DNA of 13,273 nucleotides, taken from NCBI GenBank assembly GCA_030445875.1, contig JASUSX010000025.1:1-13273 (forward strand). Reading direction: 5' to 3'. The translations under genes were made by a program, and so were the position numbers. The notes beneath the pieces are model-generated. The model saw nothing but the letters and a program-made list of their open reading frames with translations, did no database searches and had not been told where the DNA came from. Positions 1-7,860 of this stretch are shown here, in pieces. Numbering within the stretch: the stretch's first letter is position 1; each line of letters opens with the position of its first letter. Source of the DNA: Clostridia bacterium. GTDB taxonomy: Bacteria > Bacillota > DSM-521 > Neomoorellales > Neomoorellaceae.

Positions 1-317
1 CGAAAAAAGCGCCGGGTAACATCTACCTCTTGAAAAGCCAGGGGGAGGCTGCCGTCGCTGTTATCCAGGTTCAAAGTCACTTCCGCCATGCCCACCGGCC
101 GCCGCTTTTCGCTCCCGGCAAAGATCACGTCGTCCATGCGCGCCCCGCGTAAAGTTTTGGCGCTCTGTTCACCCAGGACCCATAATATGGCGTCAGCGAT
201 GTTGCTTTTGCCGCTGCCGTTCGGTCCCACAATGGCTGTCACGCCGGGGCCGAATTCCAGCTTCGAGCGGTCGACAAAGGTCTTGAAACCCTGTAATTCA
301 ACGCCTTTGAGGTACAT
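1..317 (-). CDS. smc: Chromosome segregation ATPase SMC, N-terminal fragment (runs off the window)
   Basis: This is the first 105 codons of SMC, the ATPase that with ScpA and ScpB forms bacterial condensin and helps organise and segregate the nucleoid. The visible part is the N-terminal half of the head domain: it opens [14 protein letters not shown], has a Walker A motif GPNGSGKSN at residues 31-39, and then [13 protein letters not shown] at about 46-58, all characteristic of SMC. The coiled coils, hinge and C-terminal head lie beyond base 1. The ATG at 317 is preceded by GGAGGG five bases upstream. The gene lies downstream of rnc as in Bacillus, but here spoVS is placed between them. The spoVS terminator ends exactly where the smc ribosome binding site begins, and I see no promoter in the 50-bp gap, so smc probably depends on read-through or on a promoter inside spoVS. 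Confidence 0.96.
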   Translation of the reverse strand, partial: MYLKGVELQGFKTFVDRSKLEFGPGVTAIVGPNGSGKSNIADAILWVLGEQSAKTLRGARMDDVIFAGSEKRRPVGMAEVTLNLDNSDGSLPLAFQEVDVTRRFF

Positions 318-327
318 TCCACCCTCC

Positions 328-355
328 AAAAATAAAACTGCTCAGAGAGCAGTTT
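328..355 (-). terminator. Rho-independent terminator of spoVS
   Basis: A perfect 9-bp stem (AAACTGCTC pairing with GAGCAGTTT, bases 335-355) with a 3-base loop is followed on the minus strand by TTTTATTTTT. It starts 12 bases after the spoVS stop codon. The U-run ends at 328 and the smc ribosome binding site GGAGGG begins at 327. On the plus strand the stem is not followed by T residues, so the direction is clear. The stem is only moderately GC-rich, so termination could be partial. Confidence 0.85.
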
Positions 356-366
356 GCCATTTCCCT

Positions 367-627
367 TTAACGTGGTTCAACAATAAACTTGATCGCCGTT
401 CTCTCTTCGCCGTTAATATTAATTTCCGCGAAGGCAGGTATCATCACCAGGTCAATGCCATTGGGGGCAATGAAACCCCTGGCAATGGCTATGGCCTTGA
501 CGGCCTGGTTAACCGCCCCTGCCCCCACAGCCTGGACTTCAGCCTTACCGTACTGCCGGAAGACGGCTGCCAGGGCTCCAGCTACAGCTTTGGGGTTGGA
601 CTGGGCCGAAACCTTTAGAACTTCCAT
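367..627 (-). CDS. spoVS: Stage V sporulation protein S (SpoVS)
   Basis: This is an 86-residue Alba-like small protein that matches Bacillus SpoVS along its whole length: it starts MEVLKVSAQSNPKAVAGAL, has VGAGAVNQAVKAIAIARGF in the middle and ends GEERTAIKFIVEPR. In Bacillus, loss of SpoVS blocks sporulation at stage V and affects septation; its biochemical role is still poorly defined, with nucleic-acid binding suspected from the Alba-like fold. The ATG has a strong GGGAGGAGG ribosome binding site. The gene appears monocistronic, with a sigma-H-type promoter upstream and a terminator directly downstream. This fits the known sigma-H dependence of Bacillus spoVS. Confidence 0.97.
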   Translation of the reverse strand: MEVLKVSAQSNPKAVAGALAAVFRQYGKAEVQAVGAGAVNQAVKAIAIARGFIAPNGIDLVMIPAFAEININGEERTAIKFIVEPR

Positions 628-671
628 TACTTCCTCCTCCCTATCTCTACCGCCCTTTGCACCCGTAAGTT

Positions 672-699
672 ATTCGACATCCAGGGCACCAATTCCTTC
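672..699 (-). promoter_or_regulatory. Sigma-H-type promoter of spoVS
   Basis: Read on the minus strand, GAAGGAATT is followed after 14 bases by CGAAT. Both elements and the spacing agree with the Bacillus sigma-H consensus RWAGGAxxT-N14-HGAAT. Transcription would start near 664, giving a leader of about 37 bases that holds the spoVS ribosome binding site. It lies in the 106-bp gap between rnc and spoVS, where I found no convincing sigma-A promoter. The match is seen by eye; use of this promoter is inferred from the known control of spoVS in Bacillus. Confidence 0.7.
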
Positions 700-733
700 C
701 TGATCGAATGGACTGAAAAGAATAAATTGAGGG

Positions 734-1456
734 TTATCCCTGGATCTTCATCAAAGCCAGGGCAGCCCGGGCGGCTTCTTGTTCGGCCTCTTTTTTGCTG
801 TGTCCCTCCCCGGTAGCCAGGAGACGGTTACGGAAGAATACCCCCGCCCTGTAACCCCTGGCGTGGTCTGGCCCCCATTCCTCCAGGATTTTATAGGTTA
901 CATTTTCTGTTCCTTGCTGCTGGATAAACTCCTGCAAGGCCGACTTGCTGTCAATGACGCCGGTACTTTTTAAGAGTTTCAGGGCCGGGGCAAAAAGCTG
1001 CAGGATAAATCCCCGCGCCGTTTCTAAGCCACCGGCCAGATAAAGGCTGCCAATCACTGCCTCCAGGGCATCGGCCAGGTTGGACGGCCGCTGGCGACCA
1101 CCGCTATTTTCTTCCCCCTGCCCCAGGAGGAGTAATTCCCCCAGCTTAATCTGCCTTGCTACTTTTACCAGGCTGGCCTCACAGACTACGGCCGCCCGCA
1201 TACGGGTCAAATCACCCTCCGGCAGGTGGGGAAACTCCTGGAAGAGGTAGGTGGCAATGACCAGCCCCAGGACGGCATCCCCCAGAAACTCCAGGCGCTG
1301 GTTATCGTGGGGTAACTGGTGTTCATAGGCATAGGTGGGATGGGTCAGGGCTGTATTCAGGCCTTCCAGGTCGGTAACTTCCAGGCGAAAGCGCTGCAAA
1401 AACTGCTTTAACTCTTCCTGTCGGGTATTGTTAGCCAAGTTCTGTAAGCCTCGCAC
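734..1456 (-). CDS. rnc: Ribonuclease III
   Basis: This endonuclease cuts double-stranded RNA and takes part in 30S pre-rRNA processing and mRNA turnover. The 240-residue product has the two expected domains. The catalytic domain carries the signature NQRLEFLGDAVL at about 52-63 and the second acidic cluster LADALEAVIGSLYLAGG at about 127-143, which supply the metal-binding Glu and Asp residues. A double-stranded RNA binding domain follows from about 170, with SKKEAEQEAARAAL near the end. The gene begins 18 bases after the fabF stop, so it probably ends the fab operon transcript. The GTG start has no good ribosome binding site. A TTG at 1438 (codon 7) is preceded by GAGG ten bases upstream and is a plausible alternative. 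Confidence 0.95.
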   Translation of the reverse strand: MRGLQNLANNTRQEELKQFLQRFRLEVTDLEGLNTALTHPTYAYEHQLPHDNQRLEFLGDAVLGLVIATYLFQEFPHLPEGDLTRMRAAVVCEASLVKVARQIKLGELLLLGQGEENSGGRQRPSNLADALEAVIGSLYLAGGLETARGFILQLFAPALKLLKSTGVIDSKSALQEFIQQQGTENVTYKILEEWGPDHARGYRAGVFFRNRLLATGEGHSKKEAEQEAARAALALMKIQG

Positions 1457-1474
1457 CGGTAGTAGAATTCGCTT

Positions 1475-2710
1475 TTAAGGTTTACGCAGGACAACAGCCA
1501 CATTATGACCGCCGAAACCGAAGGAGTTAGACATAGCGGCTCTGATCTCCTGCTTCCGGGCCACGTTGGGCACATAATCCAGGTCGCAGTCAGGATCCGG
1601 CTCTTCGTAATTAATGGTCGGCGGGATAATGCCCGTATGGATCGCCAGGGCCGTTGCTACCAGTTCGACAGCCCCGGCAGCCCCCAGGAGGTGACCGGTC
1701 ATGGATTTGGTAGAACTGATGGCCAGGCGATAGGCGTGGTCACCAAAGACCTTTTTCACGGCCTGGGTCTCCTGGCGGTCGTTCAGCTCGGTCGAGGTAC
1801 CGTGGGCATTGATGTAGTCCACGGCTTCCGGTGGTAGACCAGCATCCTGGAGGGCCAGGGCCATAACCCGGCTGGCCGCCACTCCGTCGGGTGCGGGAGC
1901 CGTGATGTGATAGGCGTCGGCCGTGCAGCCATAACCGGCTAATTCCGCATAGATGCGGGCACCGCGGGCGGTAGCATGTTCCAGGGTTTCCAGGACCATT
2001 ACCCCCGCGCCCTCGCCCAGGACAAAGCCATCCCGCCCCCGGTCAAAGGGGCGACTGGCCCTGGTCGGCTCTTCATTGCGGGTGGAAAGGGCCTTCATAG
2101 CAGCAAACCCGGCCACCGTCAGGGGCGTCACGCAGGCCTCACTCCCGCCGGTCACAATTACCTCGGCATCCCCTCGTTGCAGAGTGCGCAAGGCCTCGCC
2201 AATGGCATTGGCCCCGGAAGCGCAGGCATTGACTATTGTAAAGTTTACCCCGTGGACGCCCAAATTAATAGAGATCTGCCCGGCAGCCATATTGGCGATC
2301 ATCATGGGCACAAAAAAGGGGCTGACCCGGTTGGGGCCCTTCTCCATCAGGACCCGCGTCTGGTCCTCAAAGGTTTCCATCCCGCCAATGCCGGTGGCAA
2401 AGATAACCCCCACCCGGTCCCGGTCCTCTTCCTCCAGGTCCAGGGCGGCATCAGTCACCGCCATGCGAGCTGCGGCTACAGCGTACTGGGTAAAGCGATC
2501 CATGCGCCGGGCTTCTTTACGTTCAAAGAAAGCCCCCGGATCAAAGTCCTTCACTTCCCCGGCAAAATGGACAGCCATTTCCCTGCTATCAAAACGCGTA
2601 ATGGGGCCAATGCCTGACTGACCGGCCACCAGGGCCTGCCAGAATTTATCTTTACCGGTACCCATGGGGGATATGACCCCCAGGCCGGTTATGACCACAC
2701 GCTTCTGCAT
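1475..2710 (-). CDS. fabF: 3-oxoacyl-[ACP] synthase II (KAS II, FabF)
   Basis: This is the chain-elongating condensing enzyme: it joins malonyl-ACP to an acyl-ACP with loss of CO2. The 411-residue protein keeps the Cys-His-His triad at the E. coli positions: Cys163 in [11 protein letters not shown], His303 in NAHGTST and His340 in [13 protein letters not shown]. Ile108 in FATGIGG corresponds to the residue that gates the acyl pocket in KAS II, and the loop [10 protein letters not shown] lies near residue 400. The start ATG has a GGGGGAG ribosome binding site. It follows acpP after 57 bases that contain a perfect 12-bp hairpin. It is the only elongation synthase in the window; FabH does the priming. 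Confidence 0.97.
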   Translation of the reverse strand: MQKRVVITGLGVISPMGTGKDKFWQALVAGQSGIGPITRFDSREMAVHFAGEVKDFDPGAFFERKEARRMDRFTQYAVAAARMAVTDAALDLEEEDRDRVGVIFATGIGGMETFEDQTRVLMEKGPNRVSPFFVPMMIANMAAGQISINLGVHGVNFTIVNACASGANAIGEALRTLQRGDAEVIVTGGSEACVTPLTVAGFAAMKALSTRNEEPTRASRPFDRGRDGFVLGEGAGVMVLETLEHATARGARIYAELAGYGCTADAYHITAPAPDGVAASRVMALALQDAGLPPEAVDYINAHGTSTELNDRQETQAVKKVFGDHAYRLAISSTKSMTGHLLGAAGAVELVATALAIHTGIIPPTINYEEPDPDCDLDYVPNVARKQEIRAAMSNSFGFGGHNVAVVLRKP

Positions 2711-2728
2711 TGCTCTCCCCCATTCTAA

Positions 2729-2758
2729 GGGAAGTCCCGTTCCAGCACGGGACTTCCC
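2729..2758 (-). other. Strong 12-bp hairpin between acpP and fabF
   Basis: GGGAAGTCCCGT at 2729-2740 is perfectly complementary to 2747-2758, with a 6-base loop. On the minus-strand transcript it begins 9 bases after the acpP stop codon and ends 18 bases before the fabF start. It is followed by TTAGAATGGGGG, not a U-run, so it is not a normal intrinsic terminator. It could stabilise the 3' end of an acpP-bearing mRNA, partly stop polymerase or be cut by an RNase. Any of these would let the carrier protein be made in excess of FabF. The structure is seen; its role is inferred. Confidence 0.75.
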
Positions 2759-2767
2759 CGACAGGTT

Positions 2768-3040
<273 letters not shown>

Positions 3041-3790
3041 CTACAGGGTTAGGGTCAGGCCGCCGTCGACGGTTATGACCTGGCCGGTAATGTACCTGGC
3101 CGCCGGCGAAGCCAGAAAAAGAATAACCTCAGCGACCTCCTCCGGCTCACCGGGCCGGCCCAGGGGGATGTGGTGGTAAAATTCTTCCCGGGCCTCCCCT
3201 TTTAAGGCCGCTGTCATCTCGGTAGCGATAAAACCCGGAGCCACAGCATTAACCAGGATGCCCCGTGAGGCTACCTCTTTAGCCAGGGATCTGGTCAAGC
3301 CGATAACCCCGGCCTTGGCCGCGGCGTAATTCACCTGGCCGACATTGCCGCGCAAACCTACTACGGAGGTCAGGTTGATTATCCGGCCCTGGCGCTGGCG
3401 GAGCATGGGCTTCAGGACAGCCTGGCAGCAATTGAAGACGCCAGTCAGGTTGGTATTAAGGACAGCGGCCCAATCCTCGGGCTTGAGCCTGGCGGCCAGG
3501 TTATCCCTGGCAATGCCAGCGTTGTTGACCAGGATGTCCACCCGGCCGAAATGGTCCTGGGCCGCCTGGATTAAATCCCGGGCTGCTCCCTGATCGCCCA
3601 CGTCGGCGGCAACGGCTACGGCCTGGCCGCCGCTAGCCTCAATGGCGGCCACTACCTCGGCCGCTGCCGCGGCCTGACGGGCGTAATTGACTACCACCCT
3701 GGCCCCGGCCCGGGCAAGCTGCAGGGCCGTAGCCCGGCCTATACCCCGGGAGGCCCCGGTCACTACTGCCACCTGGCCTTCAAGTATCAT
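3041..3790 (-). CDS. fabG: 3-oxoacyl-[ACP] reductase (FabG)
   Basis: This NADPH-dependent short-chain dehydrogenase carries out the first reduction of each elongation cycle, from 3-oxoacyl-ACP to 3-hydroxyacyl-ACP. The 249-residue protein has the cofactor motif TGASRGIG at 11-18, NNAG at 89-92, and the active-site tetrad Asn114, Ser142, Tyr155 and Lys159 (YAAAK). PGFIATEMT and the C-terminal GQVITVDGG are also typical. I use the ATG at 3790, one base after the fabD stop, because AGGAGG lies nine bases before it. An upstream start in the same frame would lie inside fabD and add a tail without similarity. The one-base spacing suggests translational coupling with fabD. Confidence 0.96.
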   Translation of the reverse strand: MILEGQVAVVTGASRGIGRATALQLARAGARVVVNYARQAAAAAEVVAAIEASGGQAVAVAADVGDQGAARDLIQAAQDHFGRVDILVNNAGIARDNLAARLKPEDWAAVLNTNLTGVFNCCQAVLKPMLRQRQGRIINLTSVVGLRGNVGQVNYAAAKAGVIGLTRSLAKEVASRGILVNAVAPGFIATEMTAALKGEAREEFYHHIPLGRPGEPEEVAEVILFLASPAARYITGQVITVDGGLTLTL

Positions 3791-3791
3791 T

Positions 3792-4730
3792 TTATTGAGC
3801 CTCCTGTAGTAAAGCAAGGGTTTTCTCCAGGGTCTGGCTATTTTCTACCCGGGTAATAGTAGCCTGGCGATCGATACGTTTAATCAGGCCGCTTAAAACC
3901 TCCCCCGGCCCCACTTCCACAAAGGTACGATAGCCATCGTCCAGCAGGCGGTGGATACTTTCCTCCCAGCGTACCGGGCTGGCCACCTGTTGGATCAGGT
4001 TGGCCCGTACCTCTTCCGCCGTGCGGGCATAGTCAGCCGTGACATTAGCTACCAGGGGCACCCGGGGATCCTCCAGGGAAATACCAGCTAAGACCTGGCC
4101 CAGTTCCCGGGCCGCCGGAGCCATCAGGCTAGAGTGGAAGGGGCCGCTGACCTGGAGGGGGAGGACCCTCTTCGCCCCTGCTTCCCGGGCCAGGGCGGTT
4201 AGCGCCGCCAGGCCCTCCTCATCGCCGGCGACTACCACCTGCCCCGGGGCGTTCAGGTTGGCCGCCTCGGCCGTACCTGTCTTTACCTGGCGGCACAGGG
4301 CAGCTACCCTATCTGCCGCCAGGCCCAGCACGGCTACCATGCCACCCTGGCCTGCCGGTACAGCGCCGGCCATAAACCGCGCCCGCTTTTCTACCAGTTG
4401 GACCGCTGTGGTAAAGTCCAGGCTGCCAGCAGCCACCAGGGCACTGTATTCCCCCAGGCTATGGCCAGCTACCGCCCCCGGCCTGATACCGTGGGCCTCT
4501 AACACCCGGTAGCAGGCAATGCTAACCGTCAGTACGGCCGGCTGGGTATTTTCGGTCCGCGTTAATGCTTCCGCCGGTCCAGTGAAACACAGCTCGGCCA
4601 CCGGCCACCCCAGGGCTGCTTCGGCTTCTTGAAAAACAGCGGCTGCCTCCGGGTAACGCCTGGCCAGCTCCTGGCCCATGCCCGGGTACTGGGAACCCTG
4701 GCCGGGAAAGACAAAGGCGATGCCTGGCAT
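3792..4730 (-). CDS. fabD: Malonyl-CoA:ACP transacylase (FabD)
   Basis: FabD moves malonyl from CoA to ACP, giving the extender unit for FabH and FabF. The 312-residue protein shows [12 protein letters not shown] near the N-terminus (Gln11 in the oxyanion hole), the nucleophile Ser91 in [10 protein letters not shown], Arg116 for the malonyl carboxylate, and His199 in SGPFHSSLM, which completes the Ser-His dyad. [15 protein letters not shown] near the end is also typical. The ATG follows the fabK stop by four bases and uses a GGGGG ribosome binding site. Length and all key residues are normal. Confidence 0.97.
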   Translation of the reverse strand: MPGIAFVFPGQGSQYPGMGQELARRYPEAAAVFQEAEAALGWPVAELCFTGPAEALTRTENTQPAVLTVSIACYRVLEAHGIRPGAVAGHSLGEYSALVAAGSLDFTTAVQLVEKRARFMAGAVPAGQGGMVAVLGLAADRVAALCRQVKTGTAEAANLNAPGQVVVAGDEEGLAALTALAREAGAKRVLPLQVSGPFHSSLMAPAARELGQVLAGISLEDPRVPLVANVTADYARTAEEVRANLIQQVASPVRWEESIHRLLDDGYRTFVEVGPGEVLSGLIKRIDRQATITRVENSQTLEKTLALLQEAQ

Positions 4731-4734
4731 GATT

Positions 4735-5679
4735 TTACCCCCTTACCAGCCTGGCAAAGCTGGAGATTACTGTCTCCGCTTCGGCCATTACTTCCTCGAT
4801 AATCGCCACCGCCGGTTTGATCTCCCGCACCAGGGCCGCGCTCTGGCCAGCCATCAGGGAGCCGTACTCTACGTCACCTTCCACAACGGCGGCGCGGAGC
4901 TTGCCGGTACCCAGGCGATCCATCTCCTCCCAGGTAGCGCCGCGGGCAGCCAGCTCTTCAAACTGCCGCGTCAGTTTATTCTTCAACACCCGTACGTAAT
5001 GCCCGGTCATGCCTGTGACGACAGTGTCCCGGTCCCCGGCTTTTAATACCGCCTGTTTGTAATTGGGATGGACGGTGCACTCCGTGGCGCAGATAAAGCG
5101 GGTCCCCATCTGCACCCCGGCCGCACCCAGGGCCAGGGCCGCTACCAGGCCGCGGCCGTCGGCGATGCCACCGGCGGCAATAACTGGTATTTTTACGGCG
5201 TCCACGATCTGGGGTACCAGGGGCATGGTGGCGATCTCCCCGATATGGCCGCCACATTCCATGCCTTCGGCCACCAGGGCATCGACACCCAGGCGCTCCA
5301 ACCGCCTGGCCAGGGCTACGGAAGCTACCACCGGGATTACCTTAACCCCGGCGTCCTTTAATTGGGGCAGGTGCTTGCCCGGGTTACCGGCCCCGCTGGT
5401 AACCACCGGCACCCTTTCCGCGCAGACCAGGTCCACCAGCTCTTCCACATAGGGTGACATATAGTAAATGTTCACCCCGAAGGGCCGATCCGTCCGTTCC
5501 CGGACCTTGCGGATCTCTTGCCGTACAGCTTCTGGCGGGGCGCTACCGGCACCGATAATCCCCAGGCCCCCGGCGGCGGAAACCGCTGCCGCCAGTTCAC
5601 CGGTAGCTACCCAGGCCATACCGCCCTGGATAATGGGATAGGTAATCCCCAGGAGATCGCACAGGGGTGTATGTAACAT
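4735..5679 (-). CDS. fabK: FMN-dependent enoyl-[ACP] reductase II (FabK)
   Basis: This flavoprotein reduces trans-2-enoyl-ACP at the end of each cycle, replacing FabI, so such hosts are expected to be insensitive to triclosan at this step. The 314-residue TIM-barrel protein starts LGITYPIIQGGMAW and has GGLGIIGAG, the catalytic His145 in AEGMECGGHIGEI and the FMN phosphate-binding region IPVIAAGGIADGRG with LGAAGVQMGTRFI. The same superfamily includes nitronate monooxygenase, but the position between fabH and fabD and the EGMECGGHIG motif favour FabK. The ATG at 5679 is preferred. A TTG one codon upstream is equally well spaced from GGAGGTGA and would add a single residue. A long leader precedes the gene. 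Confidence 0.95.
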   Translation of the reverse strand: MLHTPLCDLLGITYPIIQGGMAWVATGELAAAVSAAGGLGIIGAGSAPPEAVRQEIRKVRERTDRPFGVNIYYMSPYVEELVDLVCAERVPVVTSGAGNPGKHLPQLKDAGVKVIPVVASVALARRLERLGVDALVAEGMECGGHIGEIATMPLVPQIVDAVKIPVIAAGGIADGRGLVAALALGAAGVQMGTRFICATECTVHPNYKQAVLKAGDRDTVVTGMTGHYVRVLKNKLTRQFEELAARGATWEEMDRLGTGKLRAAVVEGDVEYGSLMAGQSAALVREIKPAVAIIEEVMAEAETVISSFARLVRG

Positions 5680-5682
5680 CAA

Positions 5683-5857
5683 AACATCACCTCCGTAAAT
5701 AGGGCTCTGCCAGAGATGGTGACTTTTAACGGGTACTATATCTCTGCCTTATGGGCTGGAGGGTACAGATTCCGGGCTCCGGTGGTTCTCGGCTAGCAAA
5801 CTTAACGCTCAGCCTTGCTCGGCGGCGAGGGCGTCAGCCCCCATGGGGGGCTCCTCC
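5683..5857 (-). promoter_or_regulatory. Structured leader between fabH and fabK, with a possible 11-codon micro-ORF
   Basis: This is the only long gap inside the lipid cluster; its neighbouring genes are 57 bases apart or less. Just after the fabH stop lie GGAGGAG and an ATG at 5844 that opens an 11-codon frame ending at 5809 (MGADALAAEQG). Its start sits in a 7-bp stem AGCCCCC/GGGGGCT. Nearer fabK, a 7-bp inverted repeat CAGAGAT/ATCTCTG (5711-5746) encloses TATAGTACC, which resembles half of a FapR site. I found no good -35/-10 pair and no U-run. Read-through from fapR is likely, with possible post-transcriptional or FapR control. Function is not established. Confidence 0.4.
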
Positions 5858-6856
5858 TCAAAGACTCCATCGTAGCACGGCTGCTCCCCAGGTCAAACCG
5901 GCACCGAAGGCTACCAGCACTACCCTGTCGCCCCGGTGCAACCTACCTTCCCGGCAGGCTTCATCCAGGGCCACCGGGATAGAGGCACTGGACATATTAC
6001 CGTAGCGATGTAAGTTTACATAAACCTTCTCCGGCGCCAGGCCCAGGCGTTTGGTAGCCGCCTCGATGATGCGGATATTGGCCTGGTGAGGGATCAAGAA
6101 GTCCACGTCGGCCCTGGTAAGGCCCGCTTGCTCCAGGGCCTTCAGGGAAGCCTCCCCCATGATTCGTACGGCAAACTTAAAAACCTCCGGGCCGTTCATA
6201 TGAATGGTATGTAGCTGCTCCCTGACGCTATCGGGGCTGGCCGGCAAGCGCGAGCCGCCCGCCGGGATGCTGAGCAGGTTGCCGCCGTTGCCATCAGCCC
6301 CCAGGTGCAAGCCCAGGATGCCCTCCCCCGGAGCTACCGCCTGGAGAACAACGGCCCCGGCCCCATCGCCAAAGAGGACGCAGGTATTGCGGTCCTGCCA
6401 GTTAATGATCTTACTGAGGATCTCAACGCCAATCACCACCGCCGTGCGGTAAACGCCGGTAGAGATAAACTGGTTGGCTACAGCCAGGCCGTAGATAAAG
6501 CCGCTGCAACCGGCGGAGAGATCAAAAGCTGCCGCGCCCCTGGCCCCCAGGCGTTCCTGGACCAGGCAGGCCGTGGCCGGGAAAAGGGTATCCGGCGTGA
6601 CGGTAGCAACAATAATTAGGTCTAAATCCTCTGGCCGGATGCCGGCCCGGTCCAGGGCCTTTACTGCCGCCGGGACGGCGAGATCCGAAGCCGCGGTATC
6701 AGGACCGGCCAGCCGCCGTTCCCGGATGCCGGTCCGGGTACGAATCCACTCATCGCTGGTATCGACTATTCTCTCCAGCTCGGCATTGGTCACCACCCGT
6801 TCCGGCAGGCAGGACCCTGTGCCGACAATACCAGCAGGCCTTAGCTGGGCTGGCAT
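5858..6856 (-). CDS. fabH: 3-oxoacyl-[ACP] synthase III (KAS III, FabH)
   Basis: FabH starts fatty acid synthesis by condensing a short acyl-CoA (acetyl-CoA or branched primers in Gram-positives) with malonyl-ACP. The 332-residue protein has the Cys-His-Asn triad: Cys117 in DLSAGCSGFIYGL, His257 in IPHQANIRII and Asn287 in RYGNMSSASIP. The N-terminal GTGSCLPERVVTN and TSDEWIRTRTGIRER are typical. The ATG lies 16 bases inside the end of plsX and has a GGGAGG ribosome binding site seven bases before it, so translation is probably coupled to plsX. Whether it prefers branched primers cannot be read from the sequence. Confidence 0.97.
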   Translation of the reverse strand: MPAQLRPAGIVGTGSCLPERVVTNAELERIVDTSDEWIRTRTGIRERRLAGPDTAASDLAVPAAVKALDRAGIRPEDLDLIIVATVTPDTLFPATACLVQERLGARGAAAFDLSAGCSGFIYGLAVANQFISTGVYRTAVVIGVEILSKIINWQDRNTCVLFGDGAGAVVLQAVAPGEGILGLHLGADGNGGNLLSIPAGGSRLPASPDSVREQLHTIHMNGPEVFKFAVRIMGEASLKALEQAGLTRADVDFLIPHQANIRIIEAATKRLGLAPEKVYVNLHRYGNMSSASIPVALDEACREGRLHRGDRVVLVAFGAGLTWGAAVLRWSL

Positions 6857-7860
6857 TGACGCACCTCCCCGGCATAGCCGGCGCCGGGCAATTGGCCCAG
6901 GGCGCTGACCAGTCCTTGCTCGGCACAGCGGCTGGCCACCTTGATGGCGTTCTTGATCGCCCGCGCATTAGAGCTGCCATGGCAGATGATGCTGATGCCC
7001 TGCACGCCCAGCAAGGGTGCTCCCCCGTATTCGGTATAATCCACCTGTTTCTTCAGCCCCTTGAGGGCGGGTAACACCAGAGCGGCACCCAGCTGCGCCC
7101 GCAGGGTTTTCTTAATCTCCTGCCCGATCATGGTGAAGAGGGCCTGGGCCATTCCCTCGCCAAATTTCAGCAGGGCATTACCCACAAACCCGTCGCAGAC
7201 GATGACATCCGCCTCGCCGGCTAAAATGTCCCGGCCTTCGATATTGCCGATAAAGTTGAGTTCCGCTTCCTTGAGCAGGCTATATGCCCCCAGGGTCTGC
7301 TCGTTACCCTTGCAGGCTTCGGTACCAATATTGAGCAAGGCCACCCGGGGTTTAGAGATCCCCATTACCCGGGCAGCGTAAAGGTTCCCCATTAAAGCGA
7401 ACTCGTAGAGGTGTTCCGGCCGGCAATCGACATTGGCCCCGGCATCCAGGAGGAGTTTGGGCCCTTTCAGGGTCGGCATAATGGTGGCAATGGCCGGCCG
7501 CTGGATCTTGCCGCTCCGGCCTAAAAACAGCAGGGCGGCTGCCATCTGGGCACCGGTACTGCCGGCGGAAACAACAGCTGCGGCCCGGCCCTCCTTGACC
7601 AGCCGGGTAGCCACGATGATCGATGCCTCCCGTTTGCGCCGCAACGCCAAGGCCGGCTGCTCATCCATTTCAATTACCTGTTCCGTGTGGACGATCTCTA
7701 AAGTGGCGGGAGGTTGTAAGGGTACCAGTTCTGGTTCCAGGCTCCTTTTATCACCTACCAGGATAATATCCGCTATCTTTTCCCGGGCGGCTTCCACCGC
7801 CCCCCGGACAATCTCCCGGGGCGCGTGGTCGCCCCCCATGGCATCAACGGCTATTCGCAA
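6841..7860 (-). CDS. plsX: Phosphate acyltransferase PlsX
   Basis: PlsX converts acyl-ACP to acyl-phosphate, the donor used by PlsY to make lysophosphatidic acid, so it joins fatty acid and phospholipid synthesis at the membrane surface. The 339-residue protein starts RIAVDAMGGDHAPREIVRGA and contains SAGSTGAQMAAALL, KLLLDAGANVDCRPEHL and ICHGSSNARAIKNAI, all typical of the family. It starts with TTG. GGAGG lies nine bases upstream, within the last codons of fapR, with which it overlaps by 10 bases. The fapR-plsX order is that of Bacillus, where both belong to the FapR regulon. Confidence 0.97.
   Translation of the reverse strand: MRIAVDAMGGDHAPREIVRGAVEAAREKIADIILVGDKRSLEPELVPLQPPATLEIVHTEQVIEMDEQPALALRRKREASIIVATRLVKEGRAAAVVSAGSTGAQMAAALLFLGRSGKIQRPAIATIMPTLKGPKLLLDAGANVDCRPEHLYEFALMGNLYAARVMGISKPRVALLNIGTEACKGNEQTLGAYSLLKEAELNFIGNIEGRDILAGEADVIVCDGFVGNALLKFGEGMAQALFTMIGQEIKKTLRAQLGAALVLPALKGLKKQVDYTEYGGAPLLGVQGISIICHGSSNARAIKNAIKVASRCAEQGLVSALGQLPGAGYAGEVRQCQPS

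Noticed and set aside
88..618. 176-codon plus-strand open frame across the smc and spoVS starts
   Set aside because: It is antisense to two well-conserved minus-strand genes, has no ribosome binding site and has low-complexity composition typical of a shadow frame.
1953..2621. Two long plus-strand frames (over 210 codons) opposite fabF
   Set aside because: They are shadows of fabF, whose catalytic residues are all intact; GC-rich codon usage keeps antisense frames open.
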